From Litsea cubeba (taxonomy: Eukaryota; Streptophyta; Magnoliopsida; Laurales; Lauraceae): a DNA stretch of 64,000 nt. Location of the stretch: the NCBI GenBank assembly GCA_012931725.1, contig CM022946.1, positions 113,986,050 through 114,050,049 on the forward strand, read 5' to 3'. Below are positions 46,101-59,004 of the stretch, in pieces (position 1 is the stretch's first letter; each line of letters begins with the position of its first letter). The notes beneath the pieces were generated by a model. The model did not search any database and was not told the origin of the DNA. It was given only the letters and a program-made list of their open reading frames with translations. Made by a program: the position numbers and the translations under genes.

Positions 46101-49040
46101 CTACCCTCGAGCAAAGTGCTCTGCCGGTTTTCGATTTATGGAGGGTCCGTTTCCCATTATAAGTGTTGGAGAATCTTATGTTTTCGCTCGTAACTCTCTA
46201 ACCGGGAGTCTTATTTACGAGCTGGCTGTTCCTACGAGTCACTCTACCCTCGAGCGACTTGGTCATGCCGGTTTCCGATTTGTATAGGGTCCGTTTCCCG
46301 TTTCGGACCCCAGGCGGGCCGTTTTGGAGCCTAAGTGTTGGAGACTCCTATGTTTTCGCTCATAACTCTCTAACCGAGAGTCCTATTTGCGTGCCGTCAG
46401 TTCCTATGAGTGACTCTACCCTTGAGCGAAGTACCCGTGCTGGTTTCCGAGTTTTGGAGGGGCCGTTTCCAGTTCCGGACCCCTGGCGGGTCGATTTGGA
46501 GCCTAAGTTTTTGAAAATCCCGTGTTTTCGCCCGTAACTTTCTAATCGGGAGTCCTATTTGCGAGCCGTCAGTTCCTACGAGTCACTCTACCCTCGAACG
46601 AAGTGCTAGTGCCGGTTTCCTAATTTTGGAGGCGGCATTTCCAGTTCCGGACCCCCGGCGGGCCGTTTTGGAGCCTAATTGTTGGAGAATCCTGTGTTTT
46701 CGCTCGTAACTCTCTAACTGGGAGTCCTCAATGCGTGCCGTCAGTTCCTACGAGTCACTCTACCCTCGAGCAAAGTGCTCATGCCGATTTCCGTTTTTTG
46801 GAGGGTCCGTTTCCCATTCTAAGTGTTGGAGAATCTTATGTTTTCGCTCGTAACTCTCTAATCGGGAGTCCTATTTGCGAGCTGGCAGTTCCTACAAGTC
46901 ACTCTACCCTCGATCGAAATGCTCGTGCCGGTTTCCGATTCCCGGCGGGCCGTTTTGGAGCCAAGGTGTTGGAAAATCCTATGTTTTCGGGCGAAAATCT
47001 CTAACCGGGAGTCGTATTTGCGTGCCGTCAGTTCCTATGAGTCACTCTACCCTTGAGCGATGTGCTCTTACCAGTTTTCGATTTTTGGAGGCGCTGTTTC
47101 ACATTCCGGACACCTGGCGGGCCGTTTTGGAGCCTAAGTGTTGGAGAATCATATATTTTACCTCGTAACTCTCTAACGGGGAGTCCTATTTTCTTGCAGT
47201 CAGTTGCTACGAGTCGCTCTACCCTCGAACGAAGTGCTCTTGCCGGGTTTCGATTTTTACAAGGGCCGTTTCACTTTCCGGACCCCTAGCGGGCCGTTTT
47301 GGAGCCTAAGTGTTGGAAAATCCGGTGTTTTCGCCGTAACTCTCTCATCGGGAGTCCTATTTGCGAGCCGTCAGTTCCTACGAGTCACTCTACCCTCGAG
47401 CGAAGTGCTCATGCCGGTTTCCTATTTTTGGAGGTGGCGTTTCCAGTTCCGAACCCCCGTCGGGCCGTTTTGGAGCCTAAGTGTTGGAGAATCCTGTGTT
47501 TTCACTCGTAACTCTCTAACCGGGAGTCCTCTTTGCGAACCGTCAGTTCCTACGAGTCACTCTACACTCGAGCAAAGTGCTCGTGCCAGTTTCAGATTTT
47601 TGGAGGGGCCGTTTCCCGTTCGGACCCCTGGCGGGCCGTTTTGGAGCCTAAGTGTTGGTGCTCGTGCCAGTTTTCGATTTTTGGAGGGGCCGTTTCCCGT
47701 TCGGACCCCTGGCGGGCCGTTTTGGAGCCTAAGTGTTGGAGAATCCTGTGTTTTCGCTCGTTACTCTCTAACCGGGATTCCTCTTTGCGAGCCGTCAGTT
47801 CCTACGAGTCACTCTACCCTCGAGCGAATTGCTCGTGCCGGTTTCCGATTTTTGTAGGGTCCGTTTCCCATTCCGGACCCTAGGCGGGCCGTTTTGGAGC
47901 CTAAGTGTTGGAGAATCCTGTGTTTTCGCTCGTAACTCTCTAACCAGGAGTCCTCTTTGCGAGCCGTCAGTTCCTACGAGTCACTCCTCGAGCAAAGTGC
48001 TCGTGCCGATTTCCGATTTATGGAGGGTCCGTTTCTCATTCTAAGTGTTGGAGAATCTTATGTTTTCGCTCATAACTCTCTAACCGGGAGTCCTATTTGC
48101 TTACCGTCAGTTCCTACGAGTCACTCTGCCCTCGAGCGAAGTGCTCGTGCCGGTTTCCGATTTTTGGAGGGGCCGTCTCATGTTCCGGACCCCCAGCGGG
48201 CCGTTTTGGAGCCTAAGTTTTGGAGAATCATATGTTTTTGCTCGAACTCTCTAACCGGGAGTCCTGTTTGTGTGCCGTCAGTTTCTACGAGTCAGTCTTC
48301 CCTCGAGCGAAGTGCTCGGCCGGTTTCTGATTTTTGGAGGGGCCGTTTCACATTCCGGACCCCCGACGGGTCGATTTGGAGCCTAAGTTTTGGAAAATCC
48401 TTTGTTTTCGCCCGTAACTCTCTAACTAGGAGTCCTATTTGCGAGCCGTCAGTTCCTACTAGTCACTCTACCCTCGAGCGAAGTGCTCGTGCCGGTTTCG
48501 TATTTTTGGAGGCGGTGTTTCCAGTTCCGGACCCCAGGCGGGCCGTTTTGGAGCCTAAGTGTTGGAGAATCCTGTGTTTTCACTCGTAACACTCTAACTG
48601 GGAGTCCTCTTTGCTAGCCGTCAGTTCCTACGAGTCACTCTACAATCGAGCAAAGTGCTCGTTCCGGTTTCCGATTTACGGAGGGGCCGTTTCCCATTCC
48701 GGACCCGCGGCGGGCCGTTTTGGAGCCTAAGTGTTGGAGAGTCCTGTGTTTTCGCTCGTAACTCTCTAACTGGGAGTCCTCTAAGCGTGCCGTCAGTTCC
48801 TGGGAGTCACTCTACCCTCGAGCAAAGTGCTAGTGCCGGTTTACGATTTATGGAGGGTCCGTTTCCCATTCTATGTGTTGGAGAGTCTTATGTTTTCGCT
48901 CGTAACTCTCTAACCGGGAGTCTTATTTGCGAGCTGGCAGTTCCTACGAGTCACTCTACCCTCGAGCGAAATGCTCGTGCTGGTTTCCGATTTTTGTAGG
49001 GGCTGTTACCCGTTCCGGACCCCTGGCGGGCCGTTTTGGA

Positions 49041-51119
49041 GCCTAGGTGCTGGAAAATCCTTTGTTTTCGGGCAGAAATCTCTAACCGGGAGTCCTGTTT
49101 GTGTGCCGTCAGTTCCTACGAGTCACTCTACCCTCGAGCGATGTGCTCCTACCAGTTTCCGATTTTTGGAGGGGCTGTTTCACATTCCGGACACTTGGCG
49201 GGCCGTTTTGGAGCCTAAGTGTTGGAGAATCATATATTTTCCTTCGTAACTCTCTAACGGGGAGTCCTATTTGCGTGCAGTCAGTTCCTACGAGTCACTC
49301 TACCCTCGAACGAAGTGCACTTGCCAGTTTTCTATTTTTAAAATGGCCGTTTCACGTTCCGGAGCCCAGGCGGGCCGTTTTGGAGCCTAAGTGTTGGAAA
49401 ATCCTGTGTTTTCGCCCGTAACTCTCTAATCAGGAGTCCTATTTGCGAGCCGCCAGTTCCTAGGAGTCACTCTACCTTCGAGCGATGTGCTCATGCCGGT
49501 TTCCTATTTTTGGGGGCGGCGTTTCTTGTTCCGGAACCCCGGCGGGCCGTTTTGGAGCCTAAGTGTTGGAGAATCCTGTGTTTTCGCTCGTAACTCTCTA
49601 ACCAGGAGTCCTCTTTGCGAGCCGTCAGTTCCTACGAGTCACTCCACACTCGAGCAAAGTGTCCGTGCCAGTTTCTGATTTTTGGAGGGGCCGTTTCCTG
49701 TTCGGACCCCGGCGGGCCGTTTTGGAGCCTAAGAGTTGGAAAATCCTATGTTTTCGGTCGTAACTCTCTAACCGGGAGTCCTATTTGCTTGCCGTCAGTT
49801 CCTACGAGTCACTCTGCCCTCGAGCGAAGTGCTCGTGCCGGTTTCCGATTTTTGGAGGGGCCGTCTAATGTTTCGGACCCCCGGCGGGCCGTTTTGGAGC
49901 CTAAGTGTTGGAGAATCATATGTTTTCGCTAGAACTCTGTAACCGGGAATCCTGTTTGTGTGCCGGTAGTTTCTACGAGTCACTCTTCCCTCGAGCGAAG
50001 TGCTCGGCTGGTTTCCGATTTTTGGAGGGGCTGTTTCACATTCCAGACCCCCAACGGGCCGTTTTGGAGCCTAAGTGTTGGAGAATCATATGTTTTTAGC
50101 CGAAACTCTCTAACCGGGAGTCATATTTGCGTGTCGTCATTTCCTACGAGTCACTCTACCCTCGAGCGATGTGCTCGTGCCAGTTTCCGATTTTTGGAGG
50201 GGCCGTTTCACATTCCGAACCCCTAGCGGGCCGTTCTGGAGCCTAAGTGGGGGAGAATCCTATGATTTCGCTCGTAACTCTCTAACCGGGAGTTCTATTT
50301 GCATGCCCTCAGACCCTACGAGTCACTCTACCCTCGAGCGAAGTGCTCGTGCCGGTTTTCGATTTTAGAGGGGCTGTTTCACATTACGGACCCCTGGGGG
50401 GCCCTTTTGGAGCCTAAGTGTTGGAGAATCCTATGTGTTTCGGTCGTAACTCTCTAACCGAGAGTCCTATTTGCGTGCCGTCAGTTCCTACGAGTGACTC
50501 TACCCTCGAGCGAAGTGCCCGTGCCGGTTTTCGAGTTTTGGAGGGGCCGTTTCCAGCTCCGGACCCCCGGCGGGTCGATTTGGGGCCAAAGTTTTGGAAA
50601 ATCCCGTGTTTTCGCCCGTAACTCTCTAATTGGGAGTCCTATATGTGAGCCGTCAGTTCTTATGAGTCACTCTACCCTCGAGCGAAGTGCTCATGCCGGT
50701 TTCCTATTTTTGGAGGCGGCGTTTCCAATTCCGGACCCCCTGGCGGGCCATTTTGGAGCCTAAGTGTTGGAGAATCCTGTGTTTTCGCTCGTAACTCTCT
50801 AACCGGGAGTCCTCTTTGCGAGCCGTCTGTTCCTACGAGTCACTCTACCCTCGAGCGAAGTGCTCGTGCCGGTTTCCGATTTACAGAGGGTCCATTTCCC
50901 GTTCCAGACCCCCGGCAGGCCGTTTTGGATCCTAAGTGTTGGAGAATCCTGTGTTTTCGCTCATAACTCTCTAACCGGGATTCCTCTTTGCGAGCCGTCA
51001 GTTCCTACGAGTCACTCTACCCTCGAGCGAATTGCTCGTGCCGGTTTCCGATTTTTGTAGGGTCCATTTCCCGTTCCGGTCCCCAGGCGGGCCGTGTTGG
51101 AGCCTAAGTGTTGGAGAAT
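49041..51119 (+). repeat. Satellite block B, first copy (repeats at 61922)
   Basis: Every register point recurs at a shift of 12,880-12,881 bp (49101/61982, 49487/62368, 50171/63051, 50860/63740), with shared private variants such as CGCTAGAACTCTGTAACCG and CCGGTAGTTTC. Confidence 0.88.
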
Positions 51120-52344
51120 CCTATGTTTTCGCTCGTAACTCTCTAACCTGGAGTCCTCTTTGCGAGCCGTCAGTTCCTACGAGTCACTCCTCGAGCAAAG
51201 TGCTCGTGCCGGTTTTCGATTTATGGAGGGTCCGTTACTCATTCTAAGTGTTGGAGAATGTTATGTTTTCGCCCGTAACTCTCTAACCGGGAGTCGTATT
51301 TGCGAGCTGACAGTTCCTACGAGTCACTCTACCCTCAAGCGAAGTCCTCGTGCCGATTTTCGATTTTTGTAGGGGACGTTTCCCGTTCCGGACTCCCGGC
51401 GGGCCGTTTTGGAGCTTAAGTGTTGGAAAATCCTATGTTTTCGGTCGTAACGCTCTAACCGGGAGTCCTATTTGCGTGCCGTCAGTTTGTACGAGTCACT
51501 TTACCATCGAACGAAGTGCTCGTGCCGGTTTTCGATTTATGGAGGTGCCGTTTCCCGTTCCGGAACCCTGGCGGGCCGTTTTGGAGCCTAAGTCTTGGAG
51601 AATCATATGTTTTCGTCCGTAACTCTGTAACCGGGAATCCTATTTGCGAGCCGTCAGTTCCTACGAGTCACTCTACCCTCGAGCGAAGTGTTCGTGCCGG
51701 TTTTCGATTTTTGTAGGGTCCGTTTCCCGTACCGGACCCCAGGCGGGCCGTTTTGGAGCCTAAGTGTTCGAGATTCCTGTGTTTTCGCTCGTAACTCTCT
51801 AACCAGGAGTCCACTTTGCGAGCCGTCTGTTCCTACGAGTCACTCCTCGAGCAAAGTGCTCATGCCGGTTTTCGATTTATGGAGCGTCCATTTCTCATTC
51901 TAAGTGTTGGAGAATCTTATGTTTTCGCTCGTAAGTCTCTAACCGGGAGTCCTATTTGCGAGCTGGCAGTTCCTACGAGTCACTCTACCCTCAAGCGAAG
52001 TCCTCATGTCGGTTTCCGATTTTTGTAGGGGACGTTTCCCATTCCGGATTCCCGGCGGGCCGTTTTGGAGCTTAAGTGTTGGAAAATCTTATGTTTTTGG
52101 TCGTAACGCTCTAACCGGGAGTCCTATTTGCGTGCCGTCAGTTCCTACGAGTCACTTTAACCGTCGAGCGAAGTGCTCGTGCCGGTTTTCGATTTACGGA
52201 GGGGCCGTTTCCCGTTCTGGACCCCCGGCGGGCCGTTTTGGTGCCTAAGTCTTAGAGAATCATATGTTTTCGGCCGTAACTCTCTAATCGGGAGTCCTAT
52301 TTGCGAGCCGTCAGTTCCTGCGAGTCACTCTACCCTCGAGTGAA
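51032..52344 (+). repeat. Two tandem 656-bp tetramer higher-order repeats
   Basis: Register points 51032, 51200, 51344, 51516, 51688 give unit lengths 168, 144, 172, 172, total 656 bp, and the next tetramer repeats the pattern. The same pair recurs at 56624-57935. Confidence 0.85.
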
Positions 52345-54968
52345 GTGCTCGTGCCGGTTTCCTATTTTTGAAGGGGGCGTTACCAGTTCTTGACCCCCGG
52401 CGGGCCGTTTTCGAGCCTAAGTGTTAGAGAATCCTGTGTTTTCGCTCGTAACTCTCTAACCGGGAGTCCTCTTTGCAGGCCGTCAGTTCCTACGAGTCAC
52501 TCTACCCTCGAGCAAAGTGCTCGTGCCGGTTTCCGATTTACGGAGTGGCCATTTCCCATTCCGGACCCCCGGCGGGCCGTTTTGGAGGCTAAGTGTTGGA
52601 GAATCCTGTGTTTTCACTCGTAACTCTCTAACCGGGATTCCTCTTTGCGAGCCGTCAGTTCCTAGGAGTCACTCTACCCTCGAGCGAAGTGCTCGTGCTG
52701 GTTTCCAATTTTTGTATGGTCCGTTTCCCGTTCCGGACCCCAGGACGGCAGTTTTGGAGCCTAGGTGTTGGAGAATCCTGTGTTTTCGCTCGTAACTCTC
52801 TAACCAGGAGTCCTCTTTTTGAGCCGTCAGTTCCTACAAGTCACTCTACCCTCGAGCAAAGTGCTCGTGCTGGTTTCCGATTTATGGAGGGTCCGTTTCC
52901 AATTCTAAGTGTTGGAAAATCTTATGTTTTCGCTCGTAACTCTCTAACCATGAGTCCTATTTGTGAGCTGGCAGTTCCTACGAGTCACTCGACCCTCTAG
53001 CGAAGTCCTCGTGCAGGTTTCGTATTTTTGTAGGGGCCGTTTCCCGTTCCGGACTCCCGGCGGGCCGTTTTGGAGCTTAAGTGTTGGAAAATCCTATGTT
53101 TTCTGTCGCAACTCTCTAACCGGGAGTCCTATTTGCTGCCGTCAATTCCTATGAGTCATTCTACCCTCGAGCGAAGTGCTCATGCCGATTTCCATTTTAC
53201 GGAGGGGCCACTTCCCGTTCCGAACCGCCGGCGCGCCGTTTTGTAGCCTAGGTATTGGAGAATCATATGTTTTCTGCAGTAACTCTCTAACCGGTAGTCC
53301 AATTTGCTAGCCGTCATTTCCTACGAGTCACACTACCCTCGAGTGAAGTGCTCGTGCCGGTTTCCTATTTTTGGAGGGGGCGTTTCCAGTTCCGGACCCC
53401 CGGCGGGCTGTTTTGGAGCCTAAGTGTTGGAGAATCCTGTGTTTTCGCTCGTACCTCTCTAACCGGGATTCCTCTTTGCGAGCCGTCAGTTCCTACGAGT
53501 CACTCTACCCTCGAGCAAAGTGCTTGTGCCGGTTTCCGATTTTTGTAGGGTCCGTTTCCCGTTCCGAACCCCAGGCGTTTTGGTGCCTAAGTGTTGGAGA
53601 ATCCTGTGTTTTCACTCGTAACTCTCTAACCCGGAGTCCTCTTTGCGAGCCGCCAGTTCCTACGAGTAACTCCTAGAGCAAAGTGCTCGTGCCGGTTTCC
53701 GATTTATGGAGGGTCCGTTTCCCATTCTAAGTGTTGGAGAATCTTATGTCTTTGCTTGTAACTCCCTAACCGGGAGTCCTACTTGCGAGCTGGCAGTTTC
53801 AACGAGTCACTCTACCCTCGAGTGAAGTCCTCGTGCCGGTTTTTAATTTTTATAGGGGCTGTTTCTCGTAACGGACTCCCGGTGGGCCGTTTTTGAGCTT
53901 AAGTGTTGGAAAATCTTTTGTTTTCGTTTATAACTCTCTAACCGGGAGTCCTATTTGTGTGCCGTCAGTTCCTACGAGTCACTCTACCCCCGAGCGAGGT
54001 GCTCGTGCCGGTTTCCGATTTTTATAGGGTCCGTTTCCCGTTCCGGACCCCCGGCGGGCCGTTTTGGAGCCTAAGTGTTGGAGAATCCTGTGTTTTCGCT
54101 CGTAACTTTCTAACCGGGAGTCCTCTTTGCGAGCCGCCAGTTCCTACGAGTCACTCCTCGAGCAAAGTGCTCGTGCCGATTTTTGATTTATGGAGGGTCC
54201 GTTTCTCATTCTAAGTGTTGGAGAATCTTATGTCTTTGCTTGTAACTCCCTAACCGGGAGTCCTACTTGCGAGCTGGCAGTTACTACGAGTCACTCTACC
54301 CTCGAGTGAAGCCCTCGTGCCGGTTTTCAATTTTTGTAGGGGCCGTTTCTCGTACCGGACTCCCGGCGGGCCGTTTTTGAGCTTAAGTGTTGGAAAATCT
54401 TATGTTTTCGGTCGTAACTGTAACCGGGAGTCCTATTTGTGTGCCGTCAGTTCCTACGAGTCACTCTACCCCCGAGCGAAGTGCTCGTGCCGGTTTCCGA
54501 TTTTTGTAGGGTCCATTTCCCATTCCGGACCCCCAGCAGGCCGTTTTGGAGCCTAAGTGTTGGAGAATCCTGTTTTTTCGCTCGTAATTGTCTAACCGGG
54601 AGTCGTCTTTGCTAGCCATCAGTTCCTATGAGTCTCTCTACTCTCGAGCAAAGTGCTCGTGCCGGTTTCCGATTTATGGAGGGTCCGTTTCCCATTCTAT
54701 GTGTTGGAGAATCTTATGTTTTCGCTCGTAACTGTCTAACCGGGAGTCCTATTTGCGAGATGGCAGTTCCTACGAGTCACTCTACCCTCAAGCGAAGTCC
54801 TCGTGCCGGTTTCCGATTTTTGTAGGGGCCGTTTCTCGTACCGGACTCCCGGCGGGCCGTTTTTGAGCTTAAGTGTTGGAAAATCTTATGTTTTCGGTCG
54901 TAACTCTCTAACCGGGAGTTCTATTTGCGTGCCGTCAGTTCCTACGAGTCACTCTACCCTCGAGCGAA

Positions 54969-56280
54969 GTGCTCGTGCCGGTTTTCGATTTTTGTAGGGT
55001 CCGTTTCCCGTACCGAACCCCAGGCGGGCCGTTTTGGAGCCTAAGTGTTCGAGAATCCTGTGTTTTCGCTCGTAACTCTCTAACCAGGAGTCCTCTTTGC
55101 GAGCCGTCTGTTCCTACGAGTCACTCCTCGAGCAAAGTGCTCATGCCGGTTTTCGATTTATGGAGGGTCTGTATCTCATTCTAAGTGTTGGAGAATCTTA
55201 TGTTTTCGCTCGTAAGTCTCTAACCGGGAGTCCTATTTGCGAGCTGGCAGTTCCTACGAGTCACTCTACCCTCAAGCGAAGTCCTCATGTCAGTTTCCGA
55301 TTTTTGTAGGGGACGTTTCCCATTCCGGATTCCCGGCGGGCCGTTTTGGAGCTTAAGTGTTGGAAAATCTTATGTTTTCGGTCGTAACGCTCTACCCGGG
55401 AGTCCTATTTGCGTGCCGTCAGTTCCTACGAGTCACTTTACCGTCGACCGAAGTGCTCGTGCCGGTTTTCGATTTACGGAGGGGCCGTTTCCCGTTCTGA
55501 ACCCCCGGCGGGCCGTTTTGGAGCTTAAGTGTTGGAAAATCTTATGTTTTCGGTCGTAACTCTCTAACCGGGAGTTCTATTTGCGTGCCGTCAGTTCCTA
55601 CGAGTCACTCTACCCTCGAGCGAAGTGCTCGTGCCGGTTTTCGATTTTTGTAGGGTCCGTTTCCCGTACCGAACCCCAGGCGGGCTGTTTTGGAGCCTAA
55701 GTGTTCGAGAATCCTGTGTTTTCGCTCGTAACTCTCTAACCAGGAGTCCTCTTTGCGAGCCGTCTGTTCCTACGAGTCACTCCTCGAGCAAAGTGCTCAT
55801 GCCGGTTTCCGATTTATGGAGGGTCCGTATCTCATTCTAAGTGTTGGAGAATCTTATGTTTTCGCTCGTAAGTCTCTGACCGGGAGTCCTATTTGCGAGC
55901 TGGCAGTTCCTACGAGTCACTCTACCCTCAAGCGAAGTCCTCATGTCAGTTTTCGATTTTTGTAGGGGACGTTTCCCATTCCGGATTCCCGGCGGGCCGT
56001 TTTGGAGCTTAAGTGTTGGAAAATCTTATGTTTTCGGTCGTAACGCTCTACCCGGGAGTCCTATTTGCGTGCCGTCAGTTCCTACGAGTCACTTTACCGT
56101 CGAGCGAAGTGCTCGTGCCGGTTTTCGATTTACGGAGGGGCCGTTTCCCGTTCTGAACCCCCGGCGGGCCGTTTTGGAGCCTAAGTCTTGGAGAATCATA
56201 TGTTTTCGGCCGTAACTCTCTAACCGGGAGTCCTATTTGCGAGCCGTCAGTTCCTACGAGTCACTCTACCCTCGAGTGAA
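54969..56280 (+). repeat. Two tandem 656-bp tetramers (second type)
   Basis: 54969/55625, 55097/55753 and 55287/55943 are each 656 bp apart. The related region at 60121-60776 has only one tetramer. Confidence 0.85.
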
Positions 56281-56446
56281 GTGCTCGTGCCGGTTTCCTA
56301 TTTTTGAAGGGGGCGTTACCAGTTCTGGACCCCCGGTGGGCCGTTTTGGAGCCTAAGTGTTGGAGAATCCTGTGTTTTCGCTCGTAACTCTCTAACCGGG
56401 GTCCTCTTTGCGAGCCGTCTGTTCCTACGAGTCACTCTACCCTCGA

Positions 56447-58990
56447 GCGAAGTGCTCGTGCCGGTTTCCGATTTACAGAGGGTCCATTTCCCGTTCCAGA
56501 CCCCCGGTAGGCCGTTTTGGATCCTAAGTGTTGGAGAATCCTGTGTTTTCGCTCATAACTCTCTAACCAGGATTCCTCTTTGCGAGCCGTCAGTTCCTAC
56601 GAGTCACTCTACCCTCGAGCGAATTGCTCGTGCCGGTTTCCGTTTTTTGTAGGGTCCGTTTCCCGTTCCGGACCCCAGGCGGGCCGTGTTGGAGCCTAAG
56701 TGTTGGAGAATCCTGTGTTTTCGCTCGTAACTCTCTAACCCGGAGTCCTCTTTGCGAGCCGTCAGTTCCTACGAGTCACTCCTCGAGCAAAGTGCTCGTG
56801 CCGGTTTCCGATTTATGGAGGGTCCGTTACTCATTCTAAGTGTTGGAGAATTTTATGTTTTCGCCCGTAACTCTCTAACCGGGAGTCCTATTTGCGAGCT
56901 GGCAGTTCCTACGAGTCACTCTACCCTCAAGCGAAGTCCTCGTGCCGATTTCCGATTTTTGTAGTGGACGTTTCCCGTTCCGGACTCCCGGCGGGCCGTT
57001 TTGGAGCTTAAGTGTTGGAAAATCCTATGTTTTCGGTCGTAACGCTCTAACCGGGAGTCCTATTTGCGTGCCGTCAGTTTGTACGAGTCACTTTACCATC
57101 GAACGAAGTGCTCGTGCCGGTTTTCGATTTACGGAGGTGCCGTTTCCCGTTCCGGACCCCAGGCGGGCCGTTTTGGAGCCTAAGTCTTGGAGAATCATAT
57201 GTTTTCGTCCGTAACTCTCTAACCGGGAGTCCTATTTGCGAGCCGTCAGTTCCTACGAGTCACTCTACCCTCGAGCGAAGTGTTCGTGCCGGTTTTCGAT
57301 TTTTGTAGGGTCCGTTTCCCGTACCGGACCCCAGGCAGGCCGTTTTGGAGCCTAAGTGTTCGAGATTCCTGTGTTTTCGCTCGTAACTCTCTAACCAGGA
57401 GTCCACTTTGCGAGCCGTCTGTTCCTACGAGTCACTCCTCGAGCAAAGTGCTCATGCCGGTTTCCGATTTATGGAGCGTCCGTTTCTCATTCTAAGTGTT
57501 GGAGAATCTTATGTTTTCGCTCGTAAGTCTCTAACCGGGAGTCCTATTTGCGAGCTGGCAGTTCCTACGAGTCACTCTACCCTCAAGCGAAGTCCTCATG
57601 TTGGTTTCCGATTTTTGTAGGGGACGTTTCCCATTCCGGATTCCCGGCGGGCCGTTTTGGAGCTTAAGTGTTAGAAAATCTTATGTTTTCGGTCGTAACG
57701 CTCTAACCGGGAGTCCTATTTGCGTGCCGTCAGTTCCTACGAGTCACTTTACCGTCGAGCGAAGTGCTCGTGCCGGTTTTCGATTTACGGAGGGGCCGTT
57801 TCCCGTTCTGGACCCCCGGCGGGCCGTTTTGGTGCCTAAGTCTTAGAGAATCATATGTTTTCGGCCGTAACTCTCTAACCGGGAGTCCTATTTGCGAGCC
57901 GTCAGTTCCTACGAGTCACTCTACCCTCGAGTGAAGTGCTCGTGCCGGTTTCATATTTTTGAAGGGGGCGTTACCAGTTCTGGACCCCCGGCGGGCCGTT
58001 TTCGAGCCTAAGTGTTAGAGAATCCTGTGTTTTCGCTCGTAACTCTCTAACCGGGAGTCCTCTTTGCAGGCCGTCAGTTCCTACGAGTCACTCTACCCTC
58101 GAGCAATGTGCTCGTGCCGATTTCCGATTTACGGAGGGGCCATTTCCCATTCCGGACCCCCGGCGGGCCGTTTTGGAGGCTAAGTGTTGGAGAATCCTGT
58201 GTTTTCGCTCGTAACTCTCTAACCGGGATTCCTCTTTGCGAGCCGTCAGTTCCTAGGAGTCACTCTACCCTCGAGCGAAGTGCTCGTGCTGGTTTCCAAT
58301 TTTTGTATGGTCCGTTTCCCGTTCCGGACCCCAGGACGGCAGTTTTGGAGCCTAGGTGTTGGAGAATCCTGTGTTTTCGCTCGTAACTCTCTAACCAGGA
58401 GTCCTCTTTTCGAGCCGTCAGTTCCTACAAGTCACTCTACCCTCGAGCAAAGTGCTCGTGCTGGTTTCCGATTTATGGAGGGTCCGTTTCCCATTTTAAG
58501 TGTTGGAAAATCTTATGTTTTCGCTCGTAACTCTCTAACCAGGAGTCCTATTTGTGAGCTGGCAGTTCCTACGAGTCACTCTACCCTCTAGCGAAGTCCT
58601 CGTGCTGGTTTCCGATTTTTGTAGGGGCCGTTTCCCGTTCCGGACTCCCGGCGGGCCGTTTTGGAGCTTAAGTGTTGGAAAATCCTATGTTTTCTGTCGC
58701 AACTCTCTAACCGGGAGTCCTATTTGCTGACGTCAATTCCTATGTGTCACTCTACCCTCGAACGAAGTGCTCATGCCAGTTTCCATTTTACGGAGGGGCC
58801 ACTTCCCGTTCCGAACCGCCGGCGCGCCGTTTTGGAGCCTAGGTATTGGAGAATCATATGTTTTCTGCCGTAACGATCTAACCGGTAGTCCAATTTGCTA
58901 GCCGTCATTTCCTACGAGTCACACTACCCTCGAGTGAAGTGCTCGTGCCGGTTTCCTATTTTTGGAGGGCGTTTCCAGTTCCGGACCCCC
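56447..58990 (+). repeat. Satellite block C, second copy of 50855-53400
   Basis: Shift of 5591-5592 bp (50860/56452, 51350/56942, 52517/58108, 52689/58280). After a break near 59004 the shift becomes 5152. Confidence 0.85.
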
Positions 58991-59004
58991 GGCGGGCTGT
59001 TTTG

